Source: Saccharomycopsis malanga
Lineage: Eukaryota; Ascomycota; Saccharomycetes; Ascoideales; Saccharomycopsidaceae
Direction of reading: 5' to 3'
DNA: 64,000 bases
Assembly: GCA_004014935.1 (NCBI GenBank)
Contig: CP025325.1
Location: 2,480,001-2,544,000 of the forward strand
In this document: positions 29,960 to 39,546 of the stretch, piece after piece
Layout: every line of letters starts with the position of its first letter
Numbering within the stretch: the stretch's first letter is position 1
Position numbers and translations under genes: made by a program
The notes under the pieces: generated by a model
Databases searched by the model: none
Told to the model about the DNA's origin: nothing
What the model saw: the letters and a program-made list of their open reading frames with translations, nothing else

Positions 29960-31726
29960 CTAGGCAGCTGGTGGAATAGTGTCCTTAGTCTCCTCGGCAT
30001 TATTTATAACTGTGTCAGGAACGTCGGTCTTAGTAGTGTCTATAACTTTATCATTAGAAGCTCTGGCAGCCTCTTCTGTTTTGTCAACAATAGTTGTTTC
30101 TGCATCTTTGAATTCGCTTTCTATAGGAGCATGATCATCATCACTGAGTGGTACTGGCAGTAGGTAACCGTCTTCATTGGCATGCTCGGTCAAAACTGTG
30201 CTATCGATTTTTGGAGAATCCAAAACAGCATCTCTTCTAGGAGTACTTACAGGGGAAAAGTTACTATTAGTAAACCGTTCTACATATGAACCAATGGTGC
30301 CAGCATAACTATTTCTCTGGTTTTCAAGAGAAGGTCTCTTTTCTTGGAACTGGAACGCGGTATTTTTTGGTGTTCCTACCGAAACCGAATCACCAAGGAT
30401 TTGAGTAGCGTTAAACACTTTGTTATCAAGAATTTTAGCATCACCATCCCAAATTCCTTGTCTACTCCAAAACATTTTAAGTCTTATTCTGGTGCATTCA
30501 ATCCACGCCTTCTTTTCATTTACTTCGTTATTGAACTTCCAAACGCCGCCGGCTTTTATTGATCTCAAGAAGGCATACAATTCACATGTACTTCGTATTC
30601 TAAACACACAATATGCACACAACGGGAAAGTGTAAGTAAACTCTGAAGCGGTATTAGAGGGAGCAGGGGATCCTGTTGAACCACCCAAATCATTTACATT
30701 AACACTACTGCTGTTTCTGCTCATGTTTGGTTTACCTTTATTCTTCTGACTTTTTGCCGAATATATTTTCAACATGTAAAGTCTTGCATGTTCTAGAGCA
30801 TCGTTTCTAGCTTCTCCACAAATGGAACAAGGATCTGGAGTAGCAATTGGCTTCGAGTTATTTGCATTGGCATTGAGTATACCAGAATTTCTTTTGAACG
30901 ATTCATTGACTGACGCTATTGGTTCAATGATGACACGTCCATTCACAATAGCACTCATAAGGGATCGTTTCTGCAAAAATGATACCCCCGGCGCAGTATC
31001 TAATCTGAGAGTAGGTTGGATATCGTCATGTAAAATTCGCTTGTAAAACTTTGTCTCTTTGATATCGGAATAATCACTGGTAGATTCTTCAACTGTTAAA
31101 GAAGAGCCCGGCTTAGCGAAGATTAAAAACAAATTAAATAATTCTAAATCATACCGTAGCGATTGAATAGGCGGAGCATAAAGAATATCTTGAAGAACCG
31201 AATCTTTGTTACCTTCTAATGCTGCTTTTGTTGAAGCAGCACTAGATACTTCGGTATCATGAGAATCGCCAGCTGAAAGATTCTTACTTTCTTTTTTATC
31301 TTTGCTCTTGTCTTCCAAATTCTCTAGAATCTCCTTGAGCTGAGTGAGTTGTTGCTTATAGGTTTCTATCATCAAATCTTTTTCCTCGATTTCATTTTGC
31401 AACTGGCGGTTTTTCTGTTTGAAATCATTCTCTGACCGTCTGGCAGAACTTACCATATCATTAGCCTCGGAAAACAACGCAGAAGATAACTCATCAATCT
31501 CCTTTCGAAGCCCCGACACCTCGGTCTCGGCAGTAACGCGAAGCCTCTGAGAAGTATTAAATTTCTGGCTCATTTCATTGAAATCATTACTTAGAGCACT
31601 GTACTTCACGCTTAATTTCTCTGCCTCATTTCTATACCGCTCGAGCTCCTTCTTGGCCTTTGAAAGTTGCTTCTCAAGCAGAGCTTTGCCCAGTCTGAGC
31701 TGCTCAAGCTCTGAATCTTTAGACAT
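29960..31726 (-). CDS. SEC2: Sec2-type Rab guanine nucleotide exchange factor
   Basis: A 588-residue Sec2-family protein. Residues 1 to about 145 are a long coiled coil with the exchange-factor signature ELSSALFSEANDMVSSARR, matching the Sec4-binding site of yeast Sec2 (LTASLFDEANNMVADARK). In yeast, Sec2 activates the Rab Sec4 on secretory vesicles and is recruited by Ypt31/32 and PI4P. A conserved central domain has CSICGEARNDALEHARLY (Cys near 299 and 302) and FPLCAYCVFRIRSTCELYAFL (near 370 and 373), a possible C4 zinc site. The C-terminus is Ser/Thr-rich and acidic with proline-directed sites such as STPRR. It is the closer of the two copies to Saccharomyces Sec2 in the exchange motif, so it receives the symbol, but the orthology is not certain. 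It is head-to-head with its paralog. Confidence 0.78.
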   Translation of the reverse strand: MSKDSELEQLRLGKALLEKQLSKAKKELERYRNEAEKLSVKYSALSNDFNEMSQKFNTSQRLRVTAETEVSGLRKEIDELSSALFSEANDMVSSARRSENDFKQKNRQLQNEIEEKDLMIETYKQQLTQLKEILENLEDKSKDKKESKNLSAGDSHDTEVSSAASTKAALEGNKDSVLQDILYAPPIQSLRYDLELFNLFLIFAKPGSSLTVEESTSDYSDIKETKFYKRILHDDIQPTLRLDTAPGVSFLQKRSLMSAIVNGRVIIEPIASVNESFKRNSGILNANANNSKPIATPDPCSICGEARNDALEHARLYMLKIYSAKSQKNKGKPNMSRNSSSVNVNDLGGSTGSPAPSNTASEFTYTFPLCAYCVFRIRSTCELYAFLRSIKAGGVWKFNNEVNEKKAWIECTRIRLKMFWSRQGIWDGDAKILDNKVFNATQILGDSVSVGTPKNTAFQFQEKRPSLENQRNSYAGTIGSYVERFTNSNFSPVSTPRRDAVLDSPKIDSTVLTEHANEDGYLLPVPLSDDDHAPIESEFKDAETTIVDKTEEAARASNDKVIDTTKTDVPDTVINNAEETKDTIPPAA

Positions 31727-32414
31727 GAATTCACACTAAGCTATTGTTTCAAAAAGGAAGGCGGTCAAAACAAACTTTGATCGTATAAAAACCCTATTAC
31801 CGATATAGTGATACCAACACACCAATAAACTTATTTTCTCACTGTATCAACAGAGATCACTGCTTGTTTGAGATTACCATCAATACGAAGCATCTGCCAG
31901 GATTTCACTTTCTTGTCTCGTTTTCTGACAACACGCATCACGAATATCACGTGCAAAATTTCATTTTCCGGGGAGGGGGGGTTATGCTACAAGGTTGCTG
32001 TATCCATAGAACCTATGAGTTTCCAAGCTATGTAAATATAGTCTCTGGTAAGACAAGTAGTTCCAGTACCATCAAAATAATTATCCCTTGCGTCACATCA
32101 GTCAGTTTCAAAGACTCCTATAATGACCATTATGAAACATATACGGTGTCGTGTGCGACGTGCATGACCAGGGCATCACAACCATTAAATTTTCAACATT
32201 GCATAATCCCAAACCGAAGGAGCAATACGCCAGGATCTTTGGCGTCTGTTCAGAATAATATGAAGATCCGCGGATACGCCCTTAATAGTGTTACAGCTCA
32301 GCTTTTGTGAGCTTATGGCTAAACGTCCATCAAAGAAGGTATATAAAGAGGGCATGTAGCCCTGTAGATGGTGTAAAACAATGTAATTAGATAACAACAA
32401 TTCAACTGGCGAAC
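31727..32414. promoter_or_regulatory. Divergent promoter of the two Sec2-family genes
   Basis: This 688 bp gap holds CACGTG at 31948-31953 (ATCACGTGC, Cbf1-like). A G-run (GGGGAGGGGGGG) lies close by at about 31971-31982. An open frame covers 31864-32310, but it starts without ATG and has no recognisable protein character. A TATA-like TATATAAAG lies about 75 bp before the plus-strand start. Confidence 0.4.
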
Positions 32415-34574
32415 ATGGCAAGTGGGGAATCTTTGGAGTTACAGCGTGAAAAAACTCTCCTTGTTAAAGAGCTTGAGCAAATGCGAGGAGAACTTCAAAA
32501 TCAAATAGCTCAGAGAAGTGAATTGATAATTTACAAGGAGAAATATGAGGATCTTGCTTTGGATTACAATGACATCAACAAAGAGTATGATGCATTGATA
32601 AAGAAAGAGGCTGCTTCTTCAGCGGAGTTACGTCTGTTGAGAAAGGAAATAGAGGAACTTTCTAGTGAGTTGTTCAAAGAAGCCAATAGAATGGTAAGCC
32701 AGGAAAGAAAAAAAAATCATAAACTTCATGACATGAATAAGTGCATGAAAAATGAAATCAATGAACAGAAAGTTATTATTAAAATGTATGAGCATCAGTT
32801 GGAGTCTTTGAAAGATGCTGTCTGGGGCTTGGAAAATGAAAACAAAGGTTTGAAGTCCAAAATTGAACATTTGCCAGGTAGACACTCGCCATTGGTGAAC
32901 ATCACTACTAACCAAGAAGAAAATCTTGATTACATTCCTGAGGTATTTCATGATGATATCAACAACAAGAAGTTGCTTGCCAATATATTGCATACACCAT
33001 CCATCCAGGCCCTTAGATATGATTTGAAGTTTTACAGTAGTTTTATCGAGTACGTATACGCTAACCAATTGTTACTACGTACCAAGTCACAACCAGACTA
33101 CAAAGATGCTTATTTCTTCAAGCGTTTGGTGGTAGAAGATATTGATCCAACATTGAACCTTGAATCGTCTCCAATCCTTTCTTTTTTCCAAAAGAAAGCT
33201 GTCTACAACTCAATTTTTAATCTGGCTGTGCGTATCGAGCCTTTCACCAACATAAACGAAAAACAGATAAAGAAAGCTACTATGAAAAACAGCATTATCC
33301 TCATGAGCAAGAAATGCTGCTCTGTCTGTGGGGAAGATAGAAACGATACTTTGGAACATGCAAGATTGTATTCCATGAAAACCTTGCCAAACAAGAGAGC
33401 TAGTCCTAGTTTGACCTCAAGAATGTTCATGAACAATGTTGAAACCACAGCGGGTGCCAATGCTGACTTTCCACTTTGTACCTTTTGCTTGTCAAGAGTA
33501 AGATCTGTATGTGACTTGTTTGGATTTCTCAACACTGTCAAGCAGGGAATGTACATGGTCGACAAGGAAAACAAATCATCATGTAAAAGACTTTATCTTG
33601 AGTTGACCAGACATAGATCAAAGTTGTTCTGGAGCAGAGTTGGTGTTGTCCAAGCAGAATCATTCTTTGTTGAAAATACAAGTTTCTCAGAAAAACAATT
33701 GAACTTCCAATATGAATTCAACCTGTTGAATTTAACTCCAGAGATTCCATCAAGAGCTGTGTCCAGAATAGGCTCTCCTCTTGTAAACAACTTGGCCTCT
33801 AGATTCTCTTCTCCAGCAATGTCCTCTGACTCATCGTTGTCTCCAAACTTGGAGTCACCTTTCTCTAATACAGCCAGCTATGTTTCTTCTGTTACCTGTT
33901 CACCAATGAGTGTTAACAACCTCAAGCCATGCATAAACATGAGCCCCTTTTCCTCAAGTGTTGTGAGTGATTCTGATAGTAGCGATGTCATGAATGATTT
34001 TACTTTTGTTTCTGCTGGTAGAAACATAAACGCCTCCTCGCTAATTTTTGAGAGAAATATCCCTGGACAAACCATGACAAACACTGAACAATTACAATCT
34101 CCAGTTTATATTGAGAAACAGCAACCTAATAGAACGGAAGAACAAAAATGGAGTCTCACCAAAGCCGAAGAAGCCGCAAAAGTTGAGTTGCCCAAATCTC
34201 CAGAGTTGAGTGAGTCCAAGATTGCTGAACAACTTATTGCTCAGGTCTCACCACGTTTTTCCAAACTTTCCCCAAAAGAAAGTCCAGTTGTACCAGATGT
34301 TAAATCTGTGCTTTCTGAGCAAGAGGATCAGGTTGATTTAGATTCACTTGCCAGTGTGCTTGATCAGGAATCTTATGATGATAAACGCAAGGTTAAATCT
34401 ATTTTTGAACCTATTGCAAAGTCTTACGAAACCAGAGAAGCTGAAAAAATTGTTGAAAATACCAAAGAAGCAGTTTCAGTTGATAGCCTTGCCGCAACAG
34501 AGTTAAAATCAGAAGACATCAAGCTGAAGAAAACGAAAGCTGGAGAAATACACTTTAGTGAGATTGCCTTGTGA
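32415..34574 (+). CDS. Second Sec2-family protein (paralog)
   Basis: A 719-residue paralog of the gene on its left. The N-terminal coiled coil (1 to about 150) has RKEIEELSSELFKEANRMVSQERKK, aligned with the Sec2 exchange site but with basic substitutions (EANRMVSQERK for EANDMVSSARR). The central domain repeats the C4 pattern: CSVCGEDRNDTLEHARLYSMK (Cys at about 302 and 305) and FPLCTFCLSRVRSVCDLFGFL (355 and 358), with the same YDL...YF-F-KR and LFWSR motifs. The Ser-rich C-terminus is longer and not similar. A CTG codon in the coiled coil aligns with a small residue (Gly) of the paralog, in line with CUG as Ser. It may be a second exchange factor or a regulator that binds another Rab; that is inference. 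Confidence 0.72.
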   Translation: MASGESLELQREKTLLVKELEQMRGELQNQIAQRSELIIYKEKYEDLALDYNDINKEYDALIKKEAASSAELRLLRKEIEELSSELFKEANRMVSQERKKNHKLHDMNKCMKNEINEQKVIIKMYEHQLESLKDAVWGLENENKGLKSKIEHLPGRHSPLVNITTNQEENLDYIPEVFHDDINNKKLLANILHTPSIQALRYDLKFYSSFIEYVYANQLLLRTKSQPDYKDAYFFKRLVVEDIDPTLNLESSPILSFFQKKAVYNSIFNLAVRIEPFTNINEKQIKKATMKNSIILMSKKCCSVCGEDRNDTLEHARLYSMKTLPNKRASPSLTSRMFMNNVETTAGANADFPLCTFCLSRVRSVCDLFGFLNTVKQGMYMVDKENKSSCKRLYLELTRHRSKLFWSRVGVVQAESFFVENTSFSEKQLNFQYEFNLLNLTPEIPSRAVSRIGSPLVNNLASRFSSPAMSSDSSLSPNLESPFSNTASYVSSVTCSPMSVNNLKPCINMSPFSSSVVSDSDSSDVMNDFTFVSAGRNINASSLIFERNIPGQTMTNTEQLQSPVYIEKQQPNRTEEQKWSLTKAEEAAKVELPKSPELSESKIAEQLIAQVSPRFSKLSPKESPVVPDVKSVLSEQEDQVDLDSLASVLDQESYDDKRKVKSIFEPIAKSYETREAEKIVENTKEAVSVDSLAATELKSEDIKLKKTKAGEIHFSEIAL

Positions 34575-34840
34575 TTTGTCCACAAACTATCTTACACTCT
34601 ACTTTTATGAAACTCCAATTTGTTGTTGAGCTTTTACGATATTTCAATTCGTCGCGTTATTTTTATCAGATTTATTTTTACTTTTTATATTTTGCTCCGA
34701 CTTTTATAAATATTTTATAGAGAATTATAGATTTACACAGTTTTAGACATTTATATATTTGAAATATTAGAATTTTACACAACTTGCAATGTACTATACA
34801 AACTAGCATTCTTCAAATGCACTCATTCATTAAATATACA

Positions 34841-36130
34841 TTAACGGCGACGGCGTTCATATCGCGATCTGTCTGACCGTTCGGACCGGTCTCGATACTC
34901 TCTCCCATCTTTTTCTCTTCCTTCTTTGTCTCTTCCATAGGAGCTAGTACCTCTATCTCTATCTTTGTCATTACCTTTACCATGCAGCTGCTGGCTACGC
35001 TCTCTTTCTCTTTGCATTCTTTCACGTTCGCGTTCCCTACGTGATCTTTCAAATTCCTTGTTGTTATTTGAGCCTGGGGCAGGAGAAGATGAGTTACTGT
35101 TATTAGCTGCAGAATTCGTTCTGGCCATTATTGGCATTTTGGGCAAATTAGGATTTTCAATCAAAGTTGTAGTTGATTTTTCGGTATTATTAAAGTTACG
35201 TTCATTACTGGAGTTGCGTTCATTATTGCTGGTATTGGTCTTTGCAATATTGATATTCTTTGCGTTATTGTTGTTGTTAGTCTGAGTATTGTGCTCATTA
35301 AACCCTTTGTTGCTATTGTTTCCTTGATCCTCGAGCACGTTGCTAGGCATTGCGGTATTAGGAAAATTGGGTAAACCAGGGTTGATATTAGCCATCTGGT
35401 TCATGAAACTAGGAAACATGCCAGGAATTCCAGGCGCAAAACCTGGCATTTGAGAAGGGGCCATTGGCATGGCTGGTAAACCAGGAATGGCAGGAGGCGC
35501 TGGAGATCCAGCAGTTCCAGCTGCCATTGCTGCCGGGTTTAAAAAGTTTCCAATATTGTAATTTGCCCGAAGTTTATCCTGCTTATTACAATAGTTGATC
35601 CACGTGAATTCGTTGAACCCATAATTAAAATAATCTGTGACATCTGCTCCGGGAAGACGCCATGGCTTATCTTTAAGTGCCTCAAGATCAAGCTGGGTCA
35701 ATGGCTTACCCTCAAATGTGGCTACCTTGTCGATATCTATACCACCTAGGCGCTGTGCTTCATTTGAAGTCACGGTAACTGTAGTCGCACTATCTGTCTG
35801 TTTTAAAACCCCATCTTCAGAGGTGCCAGCTGAATTAGCTACAGTTTCAATAGATGAAGTTGTTGCCCCTACTTTCGTGGCTTTCTTCTCATCTTCAGAG
35901 CCTGGAGCATTGACAATAAGCTCAAAATCAGAATCACTATCTTCTTCTTCGCTATCTTCTTCGTCCTCATCTTCATTTTCTTCCCCTTCTTTTTGATCTT
36001 TTTTCTCATTCTCTTTTTTCTGATCTACCTTTATTGACGTACCAGAGTCCGGTTTGGTGGCGTCTGTAGCATTGTTTTCTGTTTCTTCATCAGACCCGTA
36101 AAGAAACTCGTCTTCATCTTCACTTGCCAT
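34841..36130 (-). CDS. FIP1: Polyadenylation factor Fip1
   Basis: A 429-residue Fip1 homolog, a subunit of the cleavage and polyadenylation factor that links poly(A) polymerase Pap1 to the complex in the nucleus. The acidic N-terminus MASEDEDEFLYGSDEE is typical. The diagnostic Fip1 motif lies at about residues 156-190: PWRLPGADVTDYFNYGF followed by NEFTWINYCNKQDKLR. After it come Pro/Met/Gly-rich, then Asn-rich tracts, and a C-terminal Arg/Glu/Asp-rich tail (SRRERERERMQRERERS...), an RE/RD region as in human FIP1L1 that Saccharomyces Fip1 (327 residues) lacks. The ATG at 36130 starts the acidic region; 13 upstream codons in frame begin at GTG and are unlikely to be translated. Confidence 0.94.
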   Translation of the reverse strand: MASEDEDEFLYGSDEETENNATDATKPDSGTSIKVDQKKENEKKDQKEGEENEDEDEEDSEEEDSDSDFELIVNAPGSEDEKKATKVGATTSSIETVANSAGTSEDGVLKQTDSATTVTVTSNEAQRLGGIDIDKVATFEGKPLTQLDLEALKDKPWRLPGADVTDYFNYGFNEFTWINYCNKQDKLRANYNIGNFLNPAAMAAGTAGSPAPPAIPGLPAMPMAPSQMPGFAPGIPGMFPSFMNQMANINPGLPNFPNTAMPSNVLEDQGNNSNKGFNEHNTQTNNNNNAKNINIAKTNTSNNERNSSNERNFNNTEKSTTTLIENPNLPKMPIMARTNSAANNSNSSSPAPGSNNNKEFERSRRERERERMQRERERSQQLHGKGNDKDRDRGTSSYGRDKEGREKDGREYRDRSERSDRSRYERRRR

Positions 36131-36786
36131 TTGAAAAATGTATCTATAACTATAGACTTTTATTGCCACTGCAGCAATTGCTGAAATAAATCAAAACAAA
36201 AAAAATAACACTTGAAGTTTTGCAACTGACAATCAAAGTAAATCAATCTACCTATACTAATATGCTATAATAACCATCATAACATTTTGAAAAATTAGAA
36301 ACTGTGTCACATGAGCGGCATGTGATGTGCATGCGGTTGTATGCATGGTAGTGTTCGTACATGCGCCACCAAACATAGACATGCAGTAATTGAAAAATTC
36401 AACATTACGAAGAGGAATTGAGTTGGAGGAGAAGGAGATTAAGAACATTGTTGTGTAAACAACTTTGAAATAAGTAAATTTGGACCCCACTGGCAAGGGG
36501 TGGATCATGTGTGGTGGGGGGCACTTGGTGGGAATTTTGGTTTGAAAATTGCTAGTAAAGTGGGGTTGGACTACAAGTCGAATGGCATTTCGTTTTTATA
36601 TCATAGAAATCTCGTAAATTCGTATCTTCATAAGAGGTGTAAAGAGGGGGCATAAATAACAGTGTTAAAAAAAGGCTTTGGACCTGAAGATAACATAAAA
36701 TAAGCAAGAAAAAATAAATAAAAATAAACCAACATAAAATGTAAGAAGGAATATTACTTGCGATAAGTTAAGCGTAGCAGGGATGT
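36131..36786. promoter_or_regulatory. FIP1 promoter with ATGCATG/ATGCG cluster
   Basis: This 656 bp gap lies upstream of FIP1 and downstream of RGI1. It carries TGCATGCGG (36328-36336), ATGCATGG (36341-36348), CATGCGCC (36360-36367) and TGAAAAATTC (36391-36400) within about 75 bp, 200-270 bp before FIP1. The same group of motifs occurs in other promoters in the window. Confidence 0.45.
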
Positions 36787-37329
36787 CTAGCAAGGGTATG
36801 CTCTATAATCGACTAATACGTTTGCGTCGCCATTATGGCATTCGACATCCATTTCAACTTTAAACTTTTTACCATTGACTTCATGCTCATGCATATCAAC
36901 GTAATGCCAAACCAACTTATCAAAGGTGTCTTGTTCATCGACATTTTTGAACTCCATATCATCACCGAACTCGGTGTTTTCACGGATGTCGCTGATCAAG
37001 TGCTTGTTTACATGTTGAGTCAAATGTCTAACAAACTTTTTGTTATTCTTGTTCATTGAATCCCTAATTTTTTCAGGATCGTTGTGACAGGACTGCATCA
37101 CAAATGGTGGATAATAGCTCAATTGGGCATGCACTTTGTCCTGATAATCATCTAAAGTTTCCATTTTGAGGAAATTTCTAAACGAGTCTAAATCATCAAA
37201 TTGACGGAATTCATTCTTGCGGTTGGCAAGATTCTTTTGCTTTCTATTCTTCTTATTCTTCTTCTTGCTCAAAGTTGGGTCATTGGCTTCAGAAAGAGTC
37301 TTTTCGACTGCTGAAAGAATATCGGACAT
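36787..37329 (-). CDS. RGI1: Respiratory growth induced protein, Rgi1 family
   Basis: A 180-residue protein of the Rgi1/Rgi2 family, small proteins that Saccharomyces induces for respiratory growth; their biochemical role is unknown. Family sequence spans about residues 40-180: FDDLDSFRNFLKMET, YYPPFVMQSCHNDPEKI, KKFVRHLTQHVNKHLISDI, and DTFDKLVWHYVDM with a C-terminal NVLVDYRAYP. These align throughout with Saccharomyces Rgi1 (LNYYPPFVLHESHEDPEKI, KKFVRHLHQHIEKHLLKDI, TFDKITWHY). The N-terminus adds a Lys-rich stretch (SKKKNKKNRKQKNLANRK). It is divergent from the GRAM-like gene; a CCCCT stress element lies 120 bp upstream. Confidence 0.92.
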   Translation of the reverse strand: MSDILSAVEKTLSEANDPTLSKKKNKKNRKQKNLANRKNEFRQFDDLDSFRNFLKMETLDDYQDKVHAQLSYYPPFVMQSCHNDPEKIRDSMNKNNKKFVRHLTQHVNKHLISDIRENTEFGDDMEFKNVDEQDTFDKLVWHYVDMHEHEVNGKKFKVEMDVECHNGDANVLVDYRAYPC

Positions 37330-37719
37330 CTTAATAGATTGTATTTGTAGTATTTGTTCACTGTTAAATAAATGATAATGAAAAAAAGTATAACTTTTTA
37401 TTTAGCATTTCATTCTTTTATTCCCCCAAAGAGCTCTATTTATACCAGCCCCTGGCCCCCCAATGTTATGTATTGTATTGACATGCCAATATGCAGCCCG
37501 CTCGCTAGTGCATGGGTGACCTGTGGGGTCATGCGGTTATGTAAGAGCAATCAGATGCTTAGTCATCGCAGAAATAATCGTGATGGGGAAGTCAGAAGAG
37601 CATAACCAGGATGAACTATAGACAATAGTAGTAGTCGGGAGACTGACCTATTTATTGGCTGATAGGTTTGCCCCTACGTGTCCCGGATTATCCTCACAGT
37701 TCCAGTGTGCAGCACGAAG
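37330..37719. promoter_or_regulatory. Divergent promoter, RGI1 / GRAM gene, with STRE-like sites
   Basis: CCCCT pentamers, the core stress-response element bound by Msn2/4-type factors, occur at 37449-37453 and 37671-37675 in this 390 bp gap. Both flanking families are stress- or respiration-linked elsewhere. Pentamers this short also occur by chance. Confidence 0.35.
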
Positions 37720-38235
37720 ATGTCACTCGACTGGCTTTCACTCAACCCGAGTTTCAGCCGCCACATCTCCTCATCGGCGGCCAATCTCCCGTTTATTCTT
37801 TTAGAAGGGGAAAAGGTTGTATACCAGAGTCCCAACAGGGTGTCATTACATTTAAACCCTACAAACCTTAAGAATGAGGTTTTACGATCTACAGATGGCA
37901 CCATTTTTCTCACAAATAAACGGGTGGTGTTTATTTCTGATCACAACTATGAGAAAGATAATGGTGGAATGCACTTTGGTAACTTTGTACTTCTCATAAA
38001 CCACCACATCAGAGGATTCCATCCTGTAAATAGCTGGTTTGGTGCTAATAAGTATTCCATCCTTTTCACCCCTGCTGCAGAGAATGCCGGGTTAAATCAT
38101 TTGTATTTATGGAACGCTGTGTTTTATTTTAACAATGGCGGCATGTTTGACTTTGATCATAGCTTCCAAGATATATACAACCAGTACAAGTATGACCAGG
38201 ACATCAACAACCAACTTCCGCGATACGAGGAATAG
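37720..38235 (+). CDS. GRAM/WBP2-like stress-family protein
   Basis: A 171-residue protein with a GRAM/PH-like fold of the WBP2 type, related to the fungal family annotated as stress-induced UPF0664. The GRAM core is GEKVVYQSPNRVSL...GTIFLTNKRVVFISD, and it continues with NFVLLINHHIRGFHPVNSWFGANKYSILFTP and the beta/helix stretch LYLWNAVFYFNNGGMFDFDHSFQDIYNQY. The C-terminus LPRYEE resembles the PY-type ends (xPxY) found in this family, though it is not a canonical PPxY. GRAM domains bind phosphoinositides or protein partners; no enzyme activity is expected. The ATG at 37720 was chosen because the frame upstream begins at a non-ATG codon. It is head-to-head with RGI1. Confidence 0.75.
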   Translation: MSLDWLSLNPSFSRHISSSAANLPFILLEGEKVVYQSPNRVSLHLNPTNLKNEVLRSTDGTIFLTNKRVVFISDHNYEKDNGGMHFGNFVLLINHHIRGFHPVNSWFGANKYSILFTPAAENAGLNHLYLWNAVFYFNNGGMFDFDHSFQDIYNQYKYDQDINNQLPRYEE

Positions 38236-39546
38236 GTGTGTCTGGTTAGGTTATTGTTCTATTTTTATATTGAAAACAAAAGCTATTATTTTTAATTTTG
38301 CTATTACAAGAGCTATTATTGAACAGTAATATTTTTGTAAATTTAGGTTTATGCGTGCTCTGCGGTTCCATTCAGGAATCATTTGAGTGTTTTTATCAGT
38401 TTTTGCATTTATTGGGAATATGGAGACATAATTGTGGTCTATTTAAATAGAAATGAAAAAATTTTCGCATTATTATTGATGGTATTAATGTAGAAAATGA
38501 ATTACCATATTCAACCAATTTGCATCTCCATTTTCCTCTCTTTCCAGAAACGCCAACTACCTCATCTCACTTGTTTACACCTAGAATTCATAACAATTTT
38601 TAACGAAAACTGGAAAACAAAATAAATTTGTTATAAAAGGATTGAACACAGATTTAAGAGAGATTCGGTGTTAGGTTTGGGTGTAAGTTGTTTTGAAACT
38701 TTAAAGTGCCAAAAAGGGAATTTTTGAATTGTGGTCTTTTATTTGAGAAAGTAGTAAGATCTCAAAAACAACTCTTCTCAGTAAAAATGTAACAGTTTGT
38801 ATCTTCGAAAAAATTTACTATTGGAAAAAGAAAATTTGTGGAAACTACATAAAAAGTCTCTTTGTTGTTTTTTAAGGTATAAAAAAAATATGAGTAGTAG
38901 ACTACAACGAAAATATCCAGTATCAATGGGCATTTCGATTAATATAATGAACAAAAACTTCAACTTCTTTAAGTGAAAACATCACATTACTTTTAATCAG
39001 TGTATCCACAATGACTCTTTCAAAAACAATTAACAACTAATAATTTCATTTCAAAAATATCAAAAAGTATATAGGACAGCTAAGAAACATACACGCGCAC
39101 CTTCATGCACTATAATGCACATATCATCGAAAAAAAAGAAAAACACTGTTATCACATGACCTAATATACCCCCTTGACGAATGGCCAATCAGAGCACACA
39201 ACCCGAGCATCGCCCCTAACCGCCACCGCCAACGATTTTTTCGCGGTTGAAGATTTTCCCACCTTCACTAGTTTTTTATTTTTTTCAAAGGACCAGTATC
39301 TTCTAACCATCATCAGGTCTTCTAACGATTACATAAAGTGTGAAGCAGGCTCTCAACATCAACCGCGTAAGGTGTGAAGCCTAGTTAGAAGTTAACAGTT
39401 GACAGAACTTGTGTGTTTTGTTTGGATTTGCAGCTTTGACTCTGTTTTTCGGTTAGTTAATTCAGGGGTTGCCACCAATTATTAATCAGACTTTATTGGA
39501 AATCAATATCAATTTTATTGTTGGAAATTTCAGAAAACGCGTCGTT
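38236..39546. promoter_or_regulatory. Long upstream region of the C4-repeat regulator
   Basis: This 1.3 kb gap is very AT-rich in its middle (38400-39080). It has ACACGCGCA at about 39091-39099 and a CCAAT box near 39185. Long upstream regions are common for developmental regulators in Candida species. A 67-codon open frame at 39174-39377 has no ATG start and is not accepted as a gene. Confidence 0.4.

Noticed and set aside
31864-32310. 148-codon open frame between the two Sec2-family genes
   Set aside because: It starts without ATG, lies in a divergent promoter, and its translation has no domain or low-complexity signature of a protein.
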